Part shown: positions 62,132 through 64,000 of the stretch, one piece after another
Layout: each line of letters starts with the position of its first letter
Numbering within the stretch: position 1 is the first letter of the stretch
Source: Burkholderia contaminans
Lineage (GTDB): Bacteria; Pseudomonadota; Gammaproteobacteria; Burkholderiales; Burkholderiaceae
NCBI RefSeq assembly: GCF_029633825.1
Contig: NZ_CP090641.1
Span: 2,542,001 to 2,606,000, forward strand
Length of the DNA stretch: 64,000 bases
Direction: 5' to 3'
Translations under genes and position numbers: made by a program
Notes under the pieces: model-generated
What the model was told of the DNA's origin: nothing
Databases searched by the model: none
Seen by the model: only the letters and a program-made list of their open reading frames with translations

Positions 62132-63316
62132 ATGCCGTGGCCAATACCTGAGCTCCCGTCGTCTGAACCGCCCAAATCCATCGACTGGCGGATATGGTCG
62201 CTGATTTTCGTGGCGGTCTTCGGTCTTGGCTCGGCAACAGTCGTTCTTCTTTGGCCGCAAGGTCGAACAACACACACGGTGATGTTCTGGATGCTGGTGA
62301 TTGGCGTGCCGTTGTGCCTGTTCGCCGTCATGTTCGGCGCGAAGCTGAACGACTGGGAGCAACGTCAACTCGAACACGAAGAGCGTATACGTGAAAACGC
62401 GCGACTGATGTCACTTTGGCACGAATGGGCAAATCGGGGTGTGTTCGCAGTTAGTGCAACCTGCTTGCCTGGTGGTGTGGATAGCACCCAAGAATGGGAA
62501 AAGCCGGACTATCTGCTGCCAGTCAATCTGGGCCGTGTCCACCCACTGGAGTGGTTGAAATCGATCGCCGCTGAAAAGCGGCGCGAGACGATCATTGCCT
62601 TGATTGCCGATCGTTTTTCAGCGCAGCTATCGACCTTTCGAAGTCTGCATGTCTCGCTGCTACTGGATGAGAAGTCCGTAGAGGAAAAAGCCGAATGGGA
62701 GGCAACTGTTCGCAGTACGCTCGCTGCATATCCTATTGAGCTTTCGGTCGACTGCCGCCCGGCTTCGGAAGGGCTCTCATCGCTATCAAACTCGATCGAC
62801 CAGCATGAAGTGCCTGCAACGCTGATTCTCGCTGGCCAGTTCTGGACAGCTGGCACCAATCCCGGCTACAGCGAGGGCGTTGCAGGAATCCTGCTGCGCT
62901 CAACGAAGCCTGCTGCTCGATCGCACGACAAGAACGAGTTCAGTGGCTGTCGACTTTTGCGACCGATCTTGTCGGAGGCCGACGAGGTCGGCCCGGATCT
63001 GCACTCTGTTACGCAGTTCCAGGTTGTATCCAACGGAGTCAGCGGTGCGTGGCTCAGCACGCTTGATAATGAGGCAGCCTCCAATCTGCGCTTGGGAATC
63101 AGCAATTGTTCTCCGACGAAACGGGCGGCAATACGCGATATGGATGGTGCGCTGGGTATTCCAGGGCCGGCAAGCCCTTGGCTGACGCTTGCTATCGCGA
63201 TCGAAATGAGTTTGCGAAGCCGGAAACCGCAACTCGTCGCAATTCTTGACGGCGCGAGCAAGCGTTCGGTGTTGTGCATGCTTCTGCCGGAAATGGCAAA
63301 GGATCAATCGAAGTGA
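62132..63316 (+). CDS. T6SS-linked inner-membrane protein of unknown role
   Basis: This 394-residue protein has two N-terminal TM segments (about 20-42 and 50-72) and a large C-terminal domain (about 85-394) of mixed alpha/beta type (EWLKSIAAEKRRETIIALIA, SVEEKAEWEATVRSTLAAYP, LILAGQFWTAGTNPGYSEGV). Its topology and position recall adaptors such as the DUF2875/Tla3 proteins that guide lipase effectors, but I cannot confirm that family. The start follows the PAAR stop by 3 bases; the stop overlaps the next start (GTGA). Likely part of effector loading or an accessory membrane complex. Confidence 0.6.
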   Translation: MPWPIPELPSSEPPKSIDWRIWSLIFVAVFGLGSATVVLLWPQGRTTHTVMFWMLVIGVPLCLFAVMFGAKLNDWEQRQLEHEERIRENARLMSLWHEWANRGVFAVSATCLPGGVDSTQEWEKPDYLLPVNLGRVHPLEWLKSIAAEKRRETIIALIADRFSAQLSTFRSLHVSLLLDEKSVEEKAEWEATVRSTLAAYPIELSVDCRPASEGLSSLSNSIDQHEVPATLILAGQFWTAGTNPGYSEGVAGILLRSTKPAARSHDKNEFSGCRLLRPILSEADEVGPDLHSVTQFQVVSNGVSGAWLSTLDNEAASNLRLGISNCSPTKRAAIRDMDGALGIPGPASPWLTLAIAIEMSLRSRKPQLVAILDGASKRSVLCMLLPEMAKDQSK

Positions 63317-64000
63317 AGAACAAGTACGCGTGGGGCCGGTGGCTTGCCCTACTGGGGATCGGGGTTGCGGCTACGCTGCTTGTCTATCTCACGGTAGACG
63401 AAGCCCAACTCGTGAAGTGGTTCAGTCGCTACGGTCGCTTTCTCGTAGGCGCAGTGCTCGTATCCTTGATCGTGCTCGCCATTGTGCTCCCGCGGAGAAA
63501 GCAGGTTCGCCTTGACCTGCAGCTTGCATCGAAAGAACGGGGCCTAGAGCCTCCCAAGCCAGAGGGAAAGCCGGAACACCGTGAGTCTCGGGACGCACGG
63601 ACTCGCGCGATTGCTCTGCGAGACGTTCTTGTTGACCGCCACGGCTGGTGCTGGCGCTACCGTGACCGCTGGGTGCTCGTTGCCGGCGACACCCCCCTCG
63701 TCAAGCGTCTCGCCCCCGAACTGGCCGAGATCGGATACGTCGTTTTCGGTAACACGGTCGTATTGCATGCAAACCAGATCTGCGACCAGTTGGACACCGA
63801 ATGGCTCGATCGAGTCCGCCGCCTGCGACGCCGTCGCCCGGTTGACGCCATCGTGGCGGTAACCCGTAACCGTAGTGCCACGAATACCGCATTCGATACC
63901 GACGAGCTCGCGACACGCCTTGCGCGCCATGCACGCACGCTACGCTGGGCTGCGCCTGCTTATCTTCTGAACGCCACGGATTTTGGTAGCGAGTGGCAGG
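63313..64000 (+). CDS. TssM/IcmF-like membrane protein, 3' truncated by window end
   Basis: The frame opens with GTG 63313, overlapping the previous stop, and stays open to the window edge (229 codons). Two TM segments (about 8-26 and 42-61) are followed by a cytoplasmic domain in which WRYRDRWVLVAGDTPLVKRL takes the place of the TssM P-loop region. GKT is absent, so it should not bind nucleotide there. Then come TEWLDRVRRLRRRRPVDAIV and AVTRNRS, as in IcmF cytoplasmic domains. It is either a divergent TssM or, more likely, the VgrG-associated IcmF-like paralogue found in Burkholderia. The remainder is outside the window. Confidence 0.7.
   Translation, partial: MKNKYAWGRWLALLGIGVAATLLVYLTVDEAQLVKWFSRYGRFLVGAVLVSLIVLAIVLPRRKQVRLDLQLASKERGLEPPKPEGKPEHRESRDARTRAIALRDVLVDRHGWCWRYRDRWVLVAGDTPLVKRLAPELAEIGYVVFGNTVVLHANQICDQLDTEWLDRVRRLRRRRPVDAIVAVTRNRSATNTAFDTDELATRLARHARTLRWAAPAYLLNATDFGSEWQ

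Overview
The window looks like part of a Burkholderia genome, most likely the Burkholderia cepacia complex and possibly a secondary replicon. This is inferred from the very high GC and strong third-position GC bias of most genes, the gene families present (an EmrAB/OprM-type pump, intracellular PHA depolymerase, paired LysR and MarR regulators, a Burkholderia-type type VI secretion cluster) and a tiny secreted His-rich peptide typical of Burkholderiales. No rRNA, tRNA or CRISPR array was seen.

Layout. 1-2.5 kb: a HisQMP-type amino-acid ABC transporter and a cupin. 2.8-5.9 kb: a His-rich secreted peptide, a DUF3761 protein, PHA depolymerase and a GST. 6.0-12.5 kb: the most interesting block. 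A consensus flagellar sigma-28 promoter precedes a lipoprotein, a Pro/Ala-rich exported protein and a lytic transglycosylase. These are followed by a fusion of a cyclic-nucleotide-binding domain to what looks like the FliG C-terminal (torque) domain, then MotA-like and MotB-like stator proteins and a chemoreceptor. It reads as a flagellum-coregulated accessory motor or motor-modulating module. 12.6-21.5 kb: an accessory island of lower GC. It holds a frameshifted gene, a short WYL protein, an OLD/TOPRIM ATPase-nuclease, a Lit-like zinc peptidase, an HNH endonuclease, an IS256 remnant, a DUF6402 protein with a membrane partner, and a SymE-like toxin with a decayed second copy.

21.6-29.5 kb: an amidohydrolase/MFS/LysR catabolic set, a cupin with a divergent AraC regulator, a TIGR02594 peptidase-like protein, a YfcF-like GST, an unknown gene and an IS3 remnant. 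29.5-35.8 kb: a marR-emrA-emrB-oprM efflux operon, then a LysR gene divergent from a second, paralogous MarR gene. A shared near-palindromic motif lies upstream of each MarR-controlled unit. 35.9-37.6 kb: two-subunit aconitase X (probable cis-3-hydroxyproline dehydratase). 37.6-44.6 kb: a membrane-protein pair, an AraC regulator with a divergent dienoyl-CoA reductase, a small unknown protein, and LysR with a divergent quinone reductase.

44.6-64 kb: a type VI secretion locus split around a 577-base AT-rich intergenic region. Leftward: tssK, tssL, an OmpA/IcmF-like membrane protein, hcp, tssH, tssE. Rightward: tssB, tssC, vgrG and an effector module (large candidate toxin, SUMF1-domain protein, candidate lipoprotein immunity protein, PAAR), then an inner-membrane protein and the start of a TssM/IcmF-like protein whose P-loop is degenerate. 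tssA, tssF, tssG, tssJ and a canonical tssM are not in the window and may lie to its right.
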